DNA of 23,868 bases. It comes from Christensenellaceae bacterium (GTDB taxonomy: Bacteria; Bacillota; Clostridia; Christensenellales; Aristaeellaceae). Each line of letters starts with the position of its first letter. The stretch's first letter is position 1. The stretch covers positions 1-23,868 of the forward strand of contig JADGQP010000170.1 of assembly GCA_017881705.1 (NCBI GenBank), given 5' to 3'. Of the stretch, positions 15,403 through 22,796 are shown in pieces. The translations under genes were made by a program, and so were the position numbers. Under the pieces are notes generated by a model, which did not search any database, was not told where the DNA came from, and worked only from the letters and a program-made list of their open reading frames with translations.

Positions 15403-15633
15403 TCAGCCGTTATAACCGGGCGCGGAGGGGTTCGGCGTGGGTGTGGTAACCGCTTGGGCGCTATCCGTCGGCTGGGGCGCTTGTGTATCTGTCTGTTGCG
15501 TGGCGGCCGACGTTTCACCCACGTTTTCGCCGATGACCGAGCTTTGAAAACTGTTGTAAGGGTTGGCGGCAACGCAGCCGACCAGCGTAAGCATAACGAC
15601 CAGACAAAGCAGCAGCAGCATTATTTTTTTCAT
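15403..15633 (-). CDS. Small putative lipoprotein
   Basis: A 76-residue protein that I do not recognise. MKKIM and a hydrophobic run end in LTLVGC, a lipobox with Cys20, so the mature 57 residues would be lipid-anchored on the outer face of the membrane. The mature part has no predicted fold: it is rich in Thr, Pro, Gln and Ser with TQAPQPT and TTPTPNPSAP runs, like a linker or spacer. AAGGAAGGA lies 6 bases before the ATG. It is the first gene of the pair with the flavodoxin-fold protein, so a redox link is possible but unproven. Confidence 0.8.
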   Translation of the reverse strand: MKKIMLLLLCLVVMLTLVGCVAANPYNSFQSSVIGENVGETSAATQQTDTQAPQPTDSAQAVTTPTPNPSAPGYNG

Positions 15634-15655
15634 TCGCTGTCCTTCCTTTCCACAA

Positions 15656-15672
15656 CGGAGCGCGCGGCTCCG
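15656..15672 (-). other. Hairpin at the 5' end of the lipoprotein transcript
   Basis: CGGAGC-GCGCG-GCTCCG forms a 6-base-pair GC stem with a 5-base loop, starting within a few bases of the predicted transcription start. There is no U-tract, so it is more likely a 5' stabilising stem than a terminator. Confidence 0.5.
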
Positions 15673-15681
15673 AACGTGTTA

Positions 15682-15690
15682 ATTATATCA
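15682..15690 (-). promoter_or_regulatory. Putative extended -10 promoter of the lipoprotein/flavoprotein pair
   Basis: On the minus strand TGATATAAT combines the TGn extension with a perfect TATAAT. No good -35 is seen 17 bases upstream. The identical TGATATAAT occurs at the nucleoside-transporter promoter. Confidence 0.65.
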
Positions 15691-15708
15691 TATTTATCAA
15701 CCGTATGC

Positions 15709-15737
15709 TTTACATTCGGCGTTTGGCTTGCTACAAT
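15709..15737 (+). promoter_or_regulatory. Distal putative promoter of the GNAT gene
   Basis: TTTACA (15709-15714), a 17-base spacer and TACAAT (15732-15737), about 170 bases before the start codon. Confidence 0.6.
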
Positions 15738-15810
15738 AACCAAGAAAGCGTCGGCCGTTCTTTGGCAGTCCGGCTGTAATCGGCTTTCTACCGAAATCGG
15801 AACGGAACAG

Positions 15811-15839
15811 TTGCATCTGTAACCAAATCGGCGTAAAAT
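15811..15839 (+). promoter_or_regulatory. Proximal putative promoter of the GNAT gene
   Basis: TTGCAT (15811-15816), a 17-base spacer and TAAAAT (15834-15839), about 70 bases before the start codon. With the distal site it gives a tandem promoter arrangement. Confidence 0.5.
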
Positions 15840-15913
15840 GGAAACGTTGTTAACGCTTATCACAGCAGAGACAGTCGCCTCCTGCGCTGGCCTCGGAAAG
15901 GACGAGCGCGTCT

Positions 15914-16717
15914 ATGCAGGTTTTCCACCCCGCGCAAACCACCAACGGGCTGCCGCCGGAAAATGTGTTTCTGGTTGCGGACAGCGCCAACGTTACCGTC
16001 GCAGAAGGATATCTGGTACAAACCTACCATCCCTACCTGTTTCCGGAACGTCCTGTGAATATCTACCTGAGCGTTTATTCCAAAGGGCCGGGGCTGGATA
16101 TGCTGCTGGGCGCTTTACTTGCGCGCGCAGTGCAGCTTCGCCAGCAAACGCCGAACCTGAAGGCGCGTGTATTCGCGCAGGTAGGCATGCAGGACGCCGC
16201 CATGCTTTCGTTTTATCGGGAAAGCGGTTTTATTGCGGACGATGCTTTGGACGTCGTCCGTGTTTACGCACCCAACGCCAAACCTAGCGCGCCGATGGGA
16301 TACGAAATGGGGCTCGTACCCTTGCAAAAGCAGCTGGAGCAGACTGCGTTTCTCATGCGAATGAACACCTACCGTCTGGACGCGCTTCAGCTACCGATGC
16401 TTCAGCGATATATGAGCATGCCGCACTTTATAGCGCTGTACGTTTCCCGCGGGCCGGAAATCGTAGGCGAAGCCGCGTTTACAGGCGCAGGCGATACCGC
16501 CAGGTTGTTTGGCCTGTATGTGATGCCTAACTACCGCCGTTTGGGGATTGCCAAAACATTAATCGCCGCGGGGATGAACCTGCTGTCCGAGCGCGGGGTA
16601 ACGAATTTTGAGGCGGATGTGATCCGCCGCAATGTTCCGCAATGTCGGCTGGCGCAAAGCTGCCGCGCTACCTTTATTCGCACGGCTTGCCTGTACCCGG
16701 GCATCAATTTCGATTAA
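15914..16717 (+). CDS. Double GNAT-fold acetyltransferase-like protein
   Basis: A 267-residue soluble protein with two GNAT-like halves. The first (about 30-115) keeps the end of the fold (AMLSFYRESGFIADD) but I see no clear acetyl-CoA loop in it. The second (about 165-267) has GLYVMPNYRRLGIAKTLI, where RRLGIA is the R/Q-x-x-G-x-A pyrophosphate loop, then NVPQCRLAQSC-ATF, the usual GNAT alpha4-beta7 end. So the C-terminal half is the likely active one. The acceptor is unknown. The ATG at 15914 has GGAAAGGA about 11 bases upstream; the same frame is open back to a stop at 15851 without a better start. The next gene starts 3 bases after its stop codon. Confidence 0.82.
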   Translation: MQVFHPAQTTNGLPPENVFLVADSANVTVAEGYLVQTYHPYLFPERPVNIYLSVYSKGPGLDMLLGALLARAVQLRQQTPNLKARVFAQVGMQDAAMLSFYRESGFIADDALDVVRVYAPNAKPSAPMGYEMGLVPLQKQLEQTAFLMRMNTYRLDALQLPMLQRYMSMPHFIALYVSRGPEIVGEAAFTGAGDTARLFGLYVMPNYRRLGIAKTLIAAGMNLLSERGVTNFEADVIRRNVPQCRLAQSCRATFIRTACLYPGINFD

Positions 16718-16720
16718 CCG

Positions 16721-17386
16721 ATGGCCATACCCTTTTACGAGTTGGTGCGCACGGCGCGCAAAACGCTCGCTTTGGCTGTGAACCGCGACGGTCGGCTGAC
16801 CGTGCGCGCGCCGCTGTGGACACCGCAATCGCAGATCGACGCATTCCTATCGGATAAACAAAAATGGATTGAACGTACCTGCGCGCGCATGGCCATGCTG
16901 CCACCGCGGGTCACGTTTTTATGCTGTGAAGGCGCATGTTTACCCTATCTGGACCGGATGCTTACGGTTTCGTGTTGCGACGCTCCGCGTGTGTCGCTGG
17001 TTGGAGACACGCTGATGGTGCCGAATACCGATAAGGCAACCACCCTTGCCGTGCGTTGGCTGGAAGCGCAGGCACGGCGGGAGCTGCGTCTGCGCGTATG
17101 CATGCTGGCGGAGCGATACGGTTTTCGTCAGCCCGTTTTCCGCCTCAGCCGCGCGCGGGGGCGCTGGGGCAGCATGAGCGCACACGGTACCCTAAGCCTC
17201 AACCGCGCGTTGATCCTCTGCCCGCCGGACGTGGTGGATTATGTGATTCTCCATGAACTGTGCCATATGCCCCACCCCGACCACTCCGCCGCATTCTGGG
17301 CGCAGGTGGAACGTTTAGCGCCCGCTTACCGTGTACAGCGCGCGTGGCTGAAAGCGCACGGTGAACTTATTTTTTACCTGCCCTGA
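16721..17386 (+). CDS. YgjP/SprT-like zinc metallopeptidase (M48-type, COG1451)
   Basis: A 221-residue cytosolic protein of the YgjP-like family (DUF45). The signature is RWGSMSAHGTLSLN (148-161), then DYVILHELCHMPHPDHSAAFW (173-193) containing the HExxH motif His178-Glu179-x-x-His182 and the third metal ligand His188. Most relatives read WGSCS at the first motif; here the Cys is Met152. Length and domain order are normal. The role of the family is uncertain, though the motif predicts a zinc peptidase. It starts 3 bases after the GNAT stop with no clear ribosome binding site, which suggests translational coupling. A strong terminator follows. Confidence 0.9.
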   Translation: MAIPFYELVRTARKTLALAVNRDGRLTVRAPLWTPQSQIDAFLSDKQKWIERTCARMAMLPPRVTFLCCEGACLPYLDRMLTVSCCDAPRVSLVGDTLMVPNTDKATTLAVRWLEAQARRELRLRVCMLAERYGFRQPVFRLSRARGRWGSMSAHGTLSLNRALILCPPDVVDYVILHELCHMPHPDHSAAFWAQVERLAPAYRVQRAWLKAHGELIFYLP

Positions 17387-17417
17387 AAAGCGGGCGGCAG
17401 CCTTGACGCCTGTAAAC

Positions 17418-17447
17418 AAAAAAGCCGCGCTTTGGGCGCGGTTTTTT
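17418..17447. terminator. Bidirectional intrinsic terminator
   Basis: AAAAAAGCCGCGC pairs with GCGCGGTTTTTT around a 5-base loop. It lies between the convergent metallopeptidase and permease genes. Confidence 0.92.
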
Positions 17448-17461
17448 CGTTTTCAGGCCGA

Positions 17462-18454
17462 TTATCTTCCGCCTTTATCGTAGGGAATTCCCTCGGATTT
17501 GGGCGCACGGCTCTTTTTACTGGTTAAAATCAGCACGATCATGGTTACGATATAGGGCAGCATCAGGTAAATGTATTCCGAACTCTTCACGCCGTTAAAC
17601 TGCGGCAGGAAGGGAATGGAGCCCGCATAAGAACCGATAATCTTGAACAGCGCAAAGAACAGGCTGGCCCCCAGGATGTTGAGCGGTTTCCAGTTGCCGA
17701 AGATCATCACAGCCAGCGCGAGGAAGCCGTAGCCCGCCACGCTGCTTTGGAAACCCGAACCGGCTGCCACTGTGAAGGCGAAACCGCCGATTCCGCCCAG
17801 GAAGCCAGAGATTCCAACGCCCAGATAGCGCATTTTGTAAACGTTGATGCCCACGCTGTCCGCTGCCTGCGGATGTTCGCCACAGGCGCGTAACCGCAGC
17901 CCCAGCCTCGTCTTATACAGAACTACGATGGCCGCAATCAGCAACAGGAACGCGATCGGTGTGGTCATAAAAAAGCTCTTAAAAAAGAACCGTTCCAGAA
18001 AACCGCTTCCCGCTGTTACGCCGAAATTCGCCTGTGTAATACGCACCCAGTTGGGAATCAGAATGGTCGTCTGTCCCTGCCCCTGAATAGCCCACGTCAG
18101 CACAATGGCGAACGCCGGAGCCAGCATGTTAAGCGCGGTGCCGCCGATGGTTTGATCCGCTTTCAGGCGGATAGACGCGAATGCCAGCAGAAGGCTGAAC
18201 AGCACGCCCGAGAGCGCCGCGGCCAGAATGGCGAAGAAAACGCTCAGCTGGGGGTGCGCAGGTCCGAAGCCGCTAGCGTCCACCATACGCAGGAACAGGC
18301 AGCTGAACAGCGCGCCAATTACCATAATGCCTTCAAGCGCGATGTTGATTACGCCGCTTCGTTCGGAAAACATACCGCCCAAAGCCACCAACAGCAGCGG
18401 AACTGCGAAAAGAATGGTGCCGCTGAGGATATCCGCGATCACGTTGCCCGTCAT
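17462..18454 (-). CDS. nupQ: Nucleoside ABC transporter permease (NupQ/YufQ type)
   Basis: A 330-residue integral membrane protein of the BPD_transp_2 family, which carries nucleosides (in Bacillus, guanosine) with NupO and NupP. The N-terminal region GGMFSERSGVINIALEGIM (27-45) is the family signature, and about nine hydrophobic segments follow, with LRLRACGEHPQAADSVGI as the cytoplasmic coupling loop that contacts the ATPase. The C-terminus is basic. Its ATG overlaps the stop of the upstream permease gene in an ATGA, so the two are translationally coupled. Last gene of the transporter operon. The substrate is inferred from family and gene order. Confidence 0.92.
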   Translation of the reverse strand: MTGNVIADILSGTILFAVPLLLVALGGMFSERSGVINIALEGIMVIGALFSCLFLRMVDASGFGPAHPQLSVFFAILAAALSGVLFSLLLAFASIRLKADQTIGGTALNMLAPAFAIVLTWAIQGQGQTTILIPNWVRITQANFGVTAGSGFLERFFFKSFFMTTPIAFLLLIAAIVVLYKTRLGLRLRACGEHPQAADSVGINVYKMRYLGVGISGFLGGIGGFAFTVAAGSGFQSSVAGYGFLALAVMIFGNWKPLNILGASLFFALFKIIGSYAGSIPFLPQFNGVKSSEYIYLMLPYIVTMIVLILTSKKSRAPKSEGIPYDKGGR

Positions 18455-19617
18455 TGTGCCTTTACCCCGCTTTCCGCTTCGTTAGCAGGCTCCGCGGGAG
18501 CCTCATCGCCCATATTGGTGTTATCCTTCTGGTTACGCAGCAGCCGCTTGGCGATCCATCCACGCATCAGCAGCGAGAAAGCGCTCAGGTAGATAATCGC
18601 CGCAATGATGATATCGATGATCTCGCGGGAGTATTCCGGCTGCAGTGCGTCGCCGCCTACCTGGATATAACTTACGAACAAGGCGCTGAAAATGGTACCG
18701 ATGGGGTTGGAGCTTGCCAACAACGCAACGGGGATGCCGTTGAAGCCCATGCCAAGCAGGCTCTTTACCAGCGTATACTGCGCGGTGCCGCTCAGGTAGT
18801 ACAGTCCGCCGCCGATACCCGCCAACGCGCCGGAAATGGTCATGGAGAGGATGATGTTGCGCTTGGCGTTGATGCCCGCATAGTTGCTGGCATGGCGGTT
18901 GTAGCCGCACGCTTTAAGCTCATAACCAAAGGTGGTGCGGTTCATCACAATCCAAATAATGACCGCGACCAGTATGGCGATGAATACGCCGATATTCATA
19001 TAATTGGAACCCAGCAGCTTATCCAGCCCCGCCTTGGGGATGGTCGCGTTCGGGTTGTAGGCCATAAACTTACTGCTCGTCAGCGCGGCGGTGCGGTCCT
19101 TGTTGATGGCACCCCAGGCGTTGGCCAGCATCAGCGGCATATTGTTAATGCTTAAATTGACCGCAAACAACGCGATCCAGTTGAACATAATGGACGTGAT
19201 CACTTCGTTTACGTTGAACAGCGCCTTGCAAACGCCCGGAATCAGGCCCAGCAGCGCGCCGCCCACCATGCCCAGTATCAGCCCCATCCACCATGGCAGG
19301 CGGAACTGCACCACGCCCATTAAAGCGAAAAACGCGCCCAGCGTATACTGGCCCGTCGCGCCGATGTTGAACAGGCCGGTTTTAAAGGCAAACGCCACGG
19401 AAAGACCCGTCATCAGCAGGGGCGCGCTTTGGTAAAACACCTTGGCCAGCTTCTCGCTAGATGCGAATCCGGTGGTCATCAGGTTGTTGAATCCGCTAAC
19501 AGCAAAACTGGCGTTAAACACCAGCAACAGCAGAAAGCCGAATATCAGACCCAGCGCAATGGAAATCAGGGAAGCCGTACCGTTGATGAGGCCGGTGTGG
19601 TTTCGGCGGTTTCTCAT
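18451..19617 (-). CDS. nupP: Nucleoside ABC transporter permease (NupP/YufP type)
   Basis: The partner permease, 388 residues. It has the N-terminal hydrophobic helix near 15-38, the conserved FKTGLFNIGATGQY (78-91) and a coupling loop near YELKACGYNRHASNYAGI. It ends in a polar tail of about 35 residues (NQKDNTNMGDEAPAEP and on), longer than needed for transport. It overlaps the ATPase gene by an ATGA and the NupQ gene by another. Forms the membrane channel with the second permease. Confidence 0.92.
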   Translation of the reverse strand: MRNRRNHTGLINGTASLISIALGLIFGFLLLLVFNASFAVSGFNNLMTTGFASSEKLAKVFYQSAPLLMTGLSVAFAFKTGLFNIGATGQYTLGAFFALMGVVQFRLPWWMGLILGMVGGALLGLIPGVCKALFNVNEVITSIMFNWIALFAVNLSINNMPLMLANAWGAINKDRTAALTSSKFMAYNPNATIPKAGLDKLLGSNYMNIGVFIAILVAVIIWIVMNRTTFGYELKACGYNRHASNYAGINAKRNIILSMTISGALAGIGGGLYYLSGTAQYTLVKSLLGMGFNGIPVALLASSNPIGTIFSALFVSYIQVGGDALQPEYSREIIDIIIAAIIYLSAFSLLMRGWIAKRLLRNQKDNTNMGDEAPAEPANEAESGVKAQ

Positions 19618-21155
19618 GCTTCCACCTCCATGGGGGCCTGGCGGTTGGCGCCGGACATGTACAGCCCCAGCTCGTGCGCCGTGGCGGAACTGCCCTGAAC
19701 TTCCGCGACGATTTCGCCCTCGTACATCACTAAAATCCGGTCGCTCAGGCTCATCACCTCGTCCAGTTCCAGGCTTACCAGCAGCACCGCCTTGCGATCG
19801 TCCCGCGCGGCGACGATTTGTTTATGGATGTACTCAATCGCGCCCACGTCCAGGCCGCGCGTTGGCTGTACGGCAATCAGCACCTCCGGCTGCAGGCTCA
19901 ATTCACGCGCGACAATGGCTTTTTGCTGGTTGCCGCCGCTCATGCTGCGCGTAACCGTGGCGCTGCCCTGCCCCGAGCGGATATCGAAGCGGCGTATCAA
20001 TTCCTCGCTGTAACGGTACATTTCGTCAAAGCGCAGAAAGCCGTGGCGCTGAAATTCCTCCGTGTAATAATTTTTCAGTATCAGGTTTTCCGCAAGCGTG
20101 TAATCCAGCACCAGACCGTATTTATGCCGATCCTCCGGGATATGGGAAAGCCCCAGGTCGTTGCGCTCACGGATGCTGTTGTGCGTAATATCGTGCTCAC
20201 CGATATACACCACGCCGCTCTCGGGCTTCGTAAGTCCGGTCAGCGCGTAAACCAGCTCGCTTTGCCCGTTGCCGTCGATTCCCGCGATGCCTACGATCTC
20301 CCCTTTGTGGACGCAGAAGGATACGTTGTTGACTTTCTTTTTCGTGTGGCGTTTATCTCCGACCATCAGGTTGCGTACCGTCAACGCCGGCTCGCCGGGC
20401 TTGGAGGGCGCCTTGTCCACCGAGAAATTTACCTTTCGGCCTACCATCATTTCCGCAAGCTGGTCCACATCGGTATCGGCCACATCCAGCGTGCCGATGC
20501 ACTTGCCCTTGCGCAGCACCGTAACGCGGTCGGCAACCGCCATAATTTCGTTGAGCTTGTGGGTAATAAAGAGGATGCTCTTCCCTTCACGGGCAAAATT
20601 ACGCATAATCTGCATCAGCTCATCAATTTCCTGCGGGGTCAGCACCGCGGTGGGTTCGTCGAAAATCAGGATGTCGTTGTCACGGAAAAGCATTTTAAGG
20701 ATTTCCACACGCTGCTGCATTCCCACGCCGATATCCTCAATCAGCGCGTCCGGATCCACCTGCAGGCCGTATTTCTCGCTCAGTTCCATCACCTTGCGGC
20801 GTGCGTCCTTTTTTTGCAGGAAGCCGTTTTTCGTCTGCTCCACACCCAGGATGATATTGTCTAGTACGGAAAATATTTCCACCAGTTTGAAATGCTGGTG
20901 AACCATACCGATGTTCAGGCGGTTGGCGTCGTTGGGGTCGTTGATCTTCACGATTTCCCCGTCTTTTTTGATTTCGCCTGCTTCTGGTTGATACAGGCCG
21001 AACAGCACGCTCATCAGCGTGCTCTTGCCAGCGCCGTTTTCCCCCAGCAGCGCGTGGATCTCACCCTTTTTCAGCTGTAGGGTGATATCGTCGTTCGCAA
21101 TGATACCCGGAAATTTCTTGGTGATGTTGAGCATTTCAATAACGTACTCGCTCAT
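19614..21155 (-). CDS. nupO: Nucleoside ABC transporter double-domain ATPase (NupO/YufO type)
   Basis: A 513-residue ATPase with two ABC domains, like RbsA and NupO. In the first domain: Walker A GENGAGKST (38-46), Q-loop in VHQHF (Gln87), signature VGMQQR (144-149), and Walker B ILIFDEPTA (162-170). In the second: a degenerate Walker A GIDGNGQSE, a canonical signature SGGNQQK, and Walker B AVQPTRGLD. A degenerate second P-loop is normal for this family. AGGAG lies 8 bases before the ATG. It comes after a 300-base structured gap following the binding-protein gene and overlaps NupP by four bases. It powers uptake of nucleosides. Confidence 0.95.
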   Translation of the reverse strand: MSEYVIEMLNITKKFPGIIANDDITLQLKKGEIHALLGENGAGKSTLMSVLFGLYQPEAGEIKKDGEIVKINDPNDANRLNIGMVHQHFKLVEIFSVLDNIILGVEQTKNGFLQKKDARRKVMELSEKYGLQVDPDALIEDIGVGMQQRVEILKMLFRDNDILIFDEPTAVLTPQEIDELMQIMRNFAREGKSILFITHKLNEIMAVADRVTVLRKGKCIGTLDVADTDVDQLAEMMVGRKVNFSVDKAPSKPGEPALTVRNLMVGDKRHTKKKVNNVSFCVHKGEIVGIAGIDGNGQSELVYALTGLTKPESGVVYIGEHDITHNSIRERNDLGLSHIPEDRHKYGLVLDYTLAENLILKNYYTEEFQRHGFLRFDEMYRYSEELIRRFDIRSGQGSATVTRSMSGGNQQKAIVARELSLQPEVLIAVQPTRGLDVGAIEYIHKQIVAARDDRKAVLLVSLELDEVMSLSDRILVMYEGEIVAEVQGSSATAHELGLYMSGANRQAPMEVEA

Positions 21156-21196
21156 GCGCTAAACTCCTGTCCCCTTCGTGATCTACCGGGTAAACA

Positions 21197-21226
21197 TGGA
21201 CACGCTGCATATGGCCAGTGTGCCCA
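21197..21226 (-). other. Hairpin in the binding-protein/ATPase gap, ATPase side
   Basis: TGGACACGCTG pairs imperfectly with CAGTGTGCCCA around a short loop, 40-70 bases before the ATPase start codon. It is weaker on the minus-strand RNA than on the plus strand because of one wobble position. Confidence 0.35.
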
Positions 21227-21252
21227 TCTCAGCCTGGTAAGGATGGAATGAT

Positions 21253-21280
21253 AAAAAGGCTAAGCGTGCGCCTAGCCTTT
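21253..21280 (-). terminator. Internal terminator between the binding-protein gene and the transporter genes
   Basis: On the minus strand AAAGGCTA pairs with TAGCCTTT, followed by TTT and then ATC. It lies about 170 bases after the binding-protein stop and 98 before the ATPase start, so it should stop part of the message and raise the ratio of binding protein to transporter. Confidence 0.75.
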
Positions 21281-21319
21281 CCCAGCGCGCGCGCCGCAGC
21301 GATGGAGAGCAAGGCGGAT

Positions 21320-21443
21320 TCGGCGTTAGCCGCTTCATCCGACGCCGACTCGCTATTAAGGGAGCCGGTTCAAGCCGCCACTCTGCCGCACGCTCGCGCG
21401 ATACGGCGAACCGGTTGGGTCGGACGAACCGCCCGACCCAACC
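21320..21443 (-). other. Cluster of mutually exclusive stems after the binding-protein gene
   Basis: Three perfect stems: GGTTGGGTCGG/CCGACCCAACC (21413-21423 with 21433-21443), CCGGTTC/GAACCGG (21365-21371 with 21408-21414), and TCGGCGT/ACGCCGA (21320-21326 with 21342-21348). The first two share bases 21413-21414, so they compete. No protein-coding frame is convincing here. This and the terminator fill the whole 297-base gap. Confidence 0.6.
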
Positions 21444-21452
21444 AGAAAACCC

Positions 21453-22508
21453 TTAGTTCTGATAGTCCACGGTTACCGCAGTAACGGTAGGCGCGGTATC
21501 AATGTTGTTGCTCACAACGATTTCGCCGCTCTTTACCTTGTTGAAGATAGCGGTGTACTCGTCCACGGTGAAGGTCTTGAAGCGCCAGGAATCCTTAGCG
21601 GTGGGCAGGCCGGTGCAATCGTCGGCCGCGCCCAGCGTGGCGGTGGTGCCGCCCAGGTCGCCCCAGGTGCCGCCGTTGTCATACAGCTTGGTCAGCGCCA
21701 GAACCACAGAGTTCTTCAGGTTCTTCATGGCGGAGGTGATAATCAGGTCGCTGTCCAGCGCCTGATCAACGTCCACGCCGATAACCTTGCCGTTGGCTGC
21801 CGTGGCCGCTGCGATAGCGCTCAGGTAGATGCCGCCGCCGCAAGCGAACACAACTTCGGTGCCCTCGGTGTACCAGCCGTCCATCTTGATCTTGATATCA
21901 TCGCTGGGAGCGAAGCTGTCGCAGTACCAGTACTTCATCGTAACATCGGTCAGGCCCATTTCAACAGCTGCCGCGTCGGCGCCCTGCACAAAGCCGTAGC
22001 CATAGCGAACCACAGCGGGAACCGCCATGCCGCCCAGGAAACCAAGCTTGGTATAGCCGTCTTTCACAGCCGCATAACCCGCGAAGTAACCGCTCTGCTC
22101 TTCCTGGTAGAGGATCGAGTACACGTTGGTCAGCGGTTTGTCGCTAGTGGGAGCGGTATCAATGAGAAGGATGTTTACATCCGGGTATTGGGTGGCGATC
22201 GTCGCCGCGCTGGTCGCAAACAGATAGCCCGGGCACACGATGGTCTTAGCGCCCTTGTCGATAGCGCTCTTCATGCTCTCCACGCGGGCTTCGTCGCTGT
22301 CCTCGGAAGGACGGTAATAGTTATACGAAATGCCCTTGTCTTCCGCAAATGCTTTTACGCCTTCCCAAGTGGACTGGTTGAAGCTGTGGTCGTCAATGTT
22401 GCCCACGTCGGTAACCAGGGCGATTTCGTAAGTGCCTTCGGCCGCCGCGAAGGTGTAAAGGCCCATCACGAGTACCAGCGCCAAAAGGATTGACAAAACC
22501 TTTTTCAT
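21453..22508 (-). CDS. bmpA: BMP-family substrate-binding protein of a nucleoside ABC transporter (no lipobox)
   Basis: The extracellular binding protein of the system, Med/BmpA/NupN family. I start at the ATG at 22508 (351 residues), with AGGAGGGAA just upstream; the longer frame to 22550 has no such site. The ligand-facing motif VGNIDDHSFNQSTWEG (35-50) is classic for the family. Most Gram-positive members end the signal peptide in a lipobox Cys; here the stretch reads LVMGLYTFAAAEG (13-25), with no Cys, and fits signal peptidase I cleavage after AAA. It might then be secreted or held by an uncleaved signal. First gene of the operon, with the ATPase and permeases after a structured gap. Confidence 0.94.
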   Translation of the reverse strand: MKKVLSILLALVLVMGLYTFAAAEGTYEIALVTDVGNIDDHSFNQSTWEGVKAFAEDKGISYNYYRPSEDSDEARVESMKSAIDKGAKTIVCPGYLFATSAATIATQYPDVNILLIDTAPTSDKPLTNVYSILYQEEQSGYFAGYAAVKDGYTKLGFLGGMAVPAVVRYGYGFVQGADAAAVEMGLTDVTMKYWYCDSFAPSDDIKIKMDGWYTEGTEVVFACGGGIYLSAIAAATAANGKVIGVDVDQALDSDLIITSAMKNLKNSVVLALTKLYDNGGTWGDLGGTTATLGAADDCTGLPTAKDSWRFKTFTVDEYTAIFNKVKSGEIVVSNNIDTAPTVTAVTVDYQN

Positions 22509-22534
22509 GCCAGGTTCCCTCCTTGTAATTTTCG

Positions 22535-22548
22535 GTGCATCTTTGCAC
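22535..22548 (-). other. Small hairpin in the binding-protein leader
   Basis: GTGCA-TCTT-TGCAC forms a 5-base-pair stem with a tetraloop, about 10 bases after the predicted transcription start. Confidence 0.35.
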
Positions 22549-22564
22549 AACGAAGTACATTTTG

Positions 22565-22573
22565 ATTATATCA
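22565..22573 (-). promoter_or_regulatory. Putative extended -10 promoter of the nucleoside transporter operon
   Basis: On the minus strand TGATATAAT is an extended -10. A weak TTTTAA lies 17 bases upstream (22588-22593). Transcription would start near 22558. The leader of about 50 bases is too short for a purine riboswitch. Confidence 0.7.
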
Positions 22574-22578
22574 GATCG

Positions 22579-22595
22579 CCTTTTATTTTAAAAGG
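22579..22595. promoter_or_regulatory. Dyad over the -35 of the nucleoside transporter promoter
   Basis: CCTTTTA-TTT-TAAAAGG is a perfect 7-base-arm dyad spanning about -21 to -37 from the predicted start. It covers the -35 region, the usual place for a repressor. Confidence 0.5.
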
Positions 22596-22671
22596 GGCAA
22601 AACAAAGAACCGATAAAAAATCTTATTCGTTTCACCCTTATGACCGTCGAGGGCAACCATGGGTATTATCA

Positions 22672-22701
22672 TTGCGAGAAAAGCGCCGGACGTGTTATAA
22701 T
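22672..22701 (+). promoter_or_regulatory. Putative promoter of the NagD-like phosphatase
   Basis: TTGCGA (22672-22677), an 18-base spacer and TATAAT (22696-22701). Confidence 0.65.
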
Positions 22702-22705
22702 GGCA

Positions 22706-22730
22706 TGAAAGAGATTGACTATTTCTTTCA
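22706..22730 (+). other. Hairpin at the 5' end of the NagD-like transcript
   Basis: TGAAAGA and TCTTTCA pair perfectly (7 base pairs, 11-base loop), starting at the predicted transcription start. The rest of the leader, to 22796, has only the ribosome binding site. Confidence 0.45.
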
Positions 22731-22796
22731 TTTCCACGCCGCGCGCCGTCCGCGTTTTCCCCGCACAGGCCGACGGCCGAGAAGAAAGGTGATACG

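Noticed and set aside
15838..16287. A 149-codon plus-strand open frame ahead of and over the GNAT gene
   Set aside because: Out of frame with GNAT motifs, Arg-rich and without a ribosome binding site.
21218..21484. An 88-codon plus-strand open frame in the transporter gap
   Set aside because: It runs across the stems and into the binding-protein gene, with no ribosome binding site.
22509..22550. Longer binding-protein start at 22550
   Set aside because: It adds polar residues ahead of the signal peptide and has no ribosome binding site; AGGAGG sits in front of the ATG at 22508.
22509..22558. Purine riboswitch before the nucleoside transporter
   Set aside because: The leader is about 50 bases, shorter than the aptamer, and lacks the conserved loop sequences.
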